64,000 bases of DNA from Paraglaciecola marina (GTDB lineage: Bacteria; Pseudomonadota; Gammaproteobacteria; Enterobacterales; Alteromonadaceae): the NCBI RefSeq assembly GCF_004360155.1, contig NZ_SAIS01000009.1:62001-126000 (forward strand). The letters run 5' to 3'. Shown here one piece after another: positions 62,815-64,000 of this stretch. How positions within the stretch are numbered: position 1 is the stretch's first letter; the number at the start of each line of letters is the position of its first letter. The translations under genes and the position numbers were made by a program. Under the pieces are notes generated by a model. That model ran no database searches and had not been told where the DNA came from. It saw nothing but the letters and a program-made list of their open reading frames with translations.

Positions 62815-64000
62815 CTAATGGCTGGTTTGTTCTGGCATATACCGTGCCCGCTTTTTAGGCTTTAGAGTATTTAGATCTGCTAGTACTAATCCATCTATGC
62901 AATGGTTAAAGTCAGGGTCGATGTTAAAGTCAATGAAGTGAACCCCTCCATCTTGATAGGTTTCGGTATATTGTTTATACAATGTTGGAACGGCCATCCC
63001 CATATTAGCAAGCGTGTGTTTAAGTAGGGTGAAATCCGTTTTGTAGTCGTCGCCACTAAAATTATGTTGATAGCCATGGGGAAGCAAGTAGGGGGTTTTA
63101 GCATGGGCTATGTTTGATTTACTCCCAAAATATAAACTGTAAAACTGTACCAGTAAGTCTTTGGCCGCTTTAGGGTAGTGGTCACTTACACTTACCGCTC
63201 CAAATAAATAGCGGTACTCTGGATGATGCTGAATAAATGCGCCTAGTCCAAACCATAAGTAGTCTAAGCTGCGTTTACCCCAGTATTTAGGCTGAACAAA
63301 GCTTCTGCCAAGTTCCAATCCTTGTTCGAAGTATGTATCCATTTCTGGGCCATAATCGAACAGACTAGCAGAATACAAACCCTCAACACCTTGTTTTTCA
63401 ATGATGCTTTTTGCTGGCCCAAAGCGGTAGGCTCCGGCAATTTCTAAATCTTCTTGATCCCATAATATTAAATGGTAATAGTGGGTGTCGTAGGGGTCAA
63501 TATCGCGGCGTTTATCTGTTCCTTCGCCTACTGCTCTGAAGGATACTTCTCGCAACCTGCCAATCTCTCGCATTATGGGAGAGCTTCCTTTGTGCTGGTA
63601 GAGAAACATAACTTTACCATCTTTAGTCACGCCTAATCGTTGGCAATTTTGTTTGAGACTAAGATACAACTCCGCTCTGTTTTCTGCTGGCGCTATGGAT
63701 TTTTGAGTCTTAAATATAGCTTTTTTACCGTGGCCTATTTTGTATAAGTGTTTTTTAAACAAAGATACATGTTGAGCGCGAGTGATCTTATTGTTGTCAT
63801 ATGACTCAAAAGGTATCAACTCACCAATTCTCATTGGCAGATGATGACGCTTATGTTTGAACATTTCTTTGACTAACAACATAGTTGCTAAGGGCTTGTA
63901 AATCATAGACAAACCGTAAAATAGATGGGAGTTTTTGGCATCGATAAATACAGGCAAAATGGGGGATTTTGCTTGTTTGGCAATGCGTAAAAAGCCGCTT
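62815..64000 (-). CDS. OlsF-like bifunctional acyltransferase, C-terminal part (5' end outside window)
   Basis: The frame is open to the right window edge, so the gene is partial. The first visible residues (GFLRIAKQAKSPILPVFIDA) are the end of a PlsC-type lysophospholipid acyltransferase domain. After residue ~100 comes a hemolysin/OlsB-like GNAT domain: MREIGRLREVSFRAVGEGTDKRRDIDPYDTHYYHLILWD, EIAGAYRFG, LELGRSFVQPKYWGKRSLDYLWFG. PlsC plus GNAT on one chain is the layout of OlsF (ornithine lipid synthesis) and related marine enzymes. Substrate is not certain. Confidence 0.78.
   Translation of the reverse strand, partial: SGFLRIAKQAKSPILPVFIDAKNSHLFYGLSMIYKPLATMLLVKEMFKHKRHHLPMRIGELIPFESYDNNKITRAQHVSLFKKHLYKIGHGKKAIFKTQKSIAPAENRAELYLSLKQNCQRLGVTKDGKVMFLYQHKGSSPIMREIGRLREVSFRAVGEGTDKRRDIDPYDTHYYHLILWDQEDLEIAGAYRFGPAKSIIEKQGVEGLYSASLFDYGPEMDTYFEQGLELGRSFVQPKYWGKRSLDYLWFGLGAFIQHHPEYRYLFGAVSVSDHYPKAAKDLLVQFYSLYFGSKSNIAHAKTPYLLPHGYQHNFSGDDYKTDFTLLKHTLANMGMAVPTLYKQYTETYQDGGVHFIDFNIDPDFNHCIDGLVLADLNTLKPKKRARYMPEQTSH

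Overview
The window reads as a chromosomal segment of an AT-rich marine gammaproteobacterium, most likely in the Alteromonadales (Alteromonas/Paraglaciecola/Glaciecola type). The grounds are the gene orders queA...tgt-yajC-secDF and trmJ-cysE-iscRSUA-hscBA-fdx, an acs gene next to a CrbS/CrbR-type regulator pair, a DcaP-like porin, a VC0807-family protein, and a PEP-CTERM protein. No species can be named from the sequence alone.

Layout. (1) 1-5.9 kb: the right part of an integrated filamentous phage (inovirus). A leftward, translationally coupled string carries an excisionase/regulator, small proteins, an RstA-like replication initiator, an RstB-like ssDNA-binding protein and the start of the virion genes, which run off the left edge. 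A divergent repressor faces it across palindromic operators. Cargo follows: an HNH protein, a tiny secreted peptide overlapping a polytopic membrane protein, and a tyrosine integrase. (2) 6-14.8 kb: an accessory surface/export island with a PEP-CTERM protein, a ThiF-like adenylyltransferase, an exosortase-associated acyltransferase, a DUF218 protein and a UDP-sugar epimerase (leftward). Rightward are a trypsin-like protease and a Tat-exported small protein followed by a PqqD-like / HprK-like kinase / nucleotidyltransferase cassette. No exosortase gene is present in the window. (3) 14.8-20.3 kb: LysR regulator, isocitrate lyase, CheV and alkaline phosphatase.

(4) 20.3-26.9 kb: a leftward envelope-stress type operon of the E. 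coli yjfIJKLMC kind (DUF2170, PspA-like, DUF2491, DUF350, DUF1190, glutathionylspermidine-synthase-like) with a potassium-channel-like gene inserted, then rhomboid and VC0807 genes. (5) 27.0-28.1 kb: a DUF6471 gene and a 790-bp gene-free stretch holding three tandem diverged copies of a ~140-nt unit. Each ends on the minus strand in an intrinsic terminator with compensatory stem changes, so they look like a family of sibling small RNAs. (6) 28.1-35.9 kb: DcaP-like porin, acs, CrbR-like response regulator and CrbS-like transporter-kinase, with matching AGAC-N4-GTCT sites upstream of acs and of the kinase. This is an acetate-utilisation module that fits functionally with isocitrate lyase.

(7) 35.9-46.5 kb: queA, a chemoreceptor, tgt-yajC-secD-secF and a PtrA-like M16 protease. 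(8) 46.5-53.4 kb: suhB and trmJ, between which a three-gene module (porin, small periplasmic binding protein, dual GGDEF/EAL sensor) is inserted. (9) 52.7-60.1 kb: trmJ-cysE and the complete isc operon behind two adjacent IscR type-1 boxes, then yebG behind a LexA box. (10) 60.3-64 kb: two secreted proteins of unknown function and a C-terminal fragment of an OlsF-like PlsC-GNAT acyltransferase cut by the window edge.

The most novel-looking items are the tandem sRNA family, the Tat protein/PqqD/HprK-like/nucleotidyltransferase cassette beside the ThiF-acyltransferase-PEP-CTERM set, the secreted peptide-membrane protein pair in the prophage, and the porin-PBP-GGDEF/EAL insertion.
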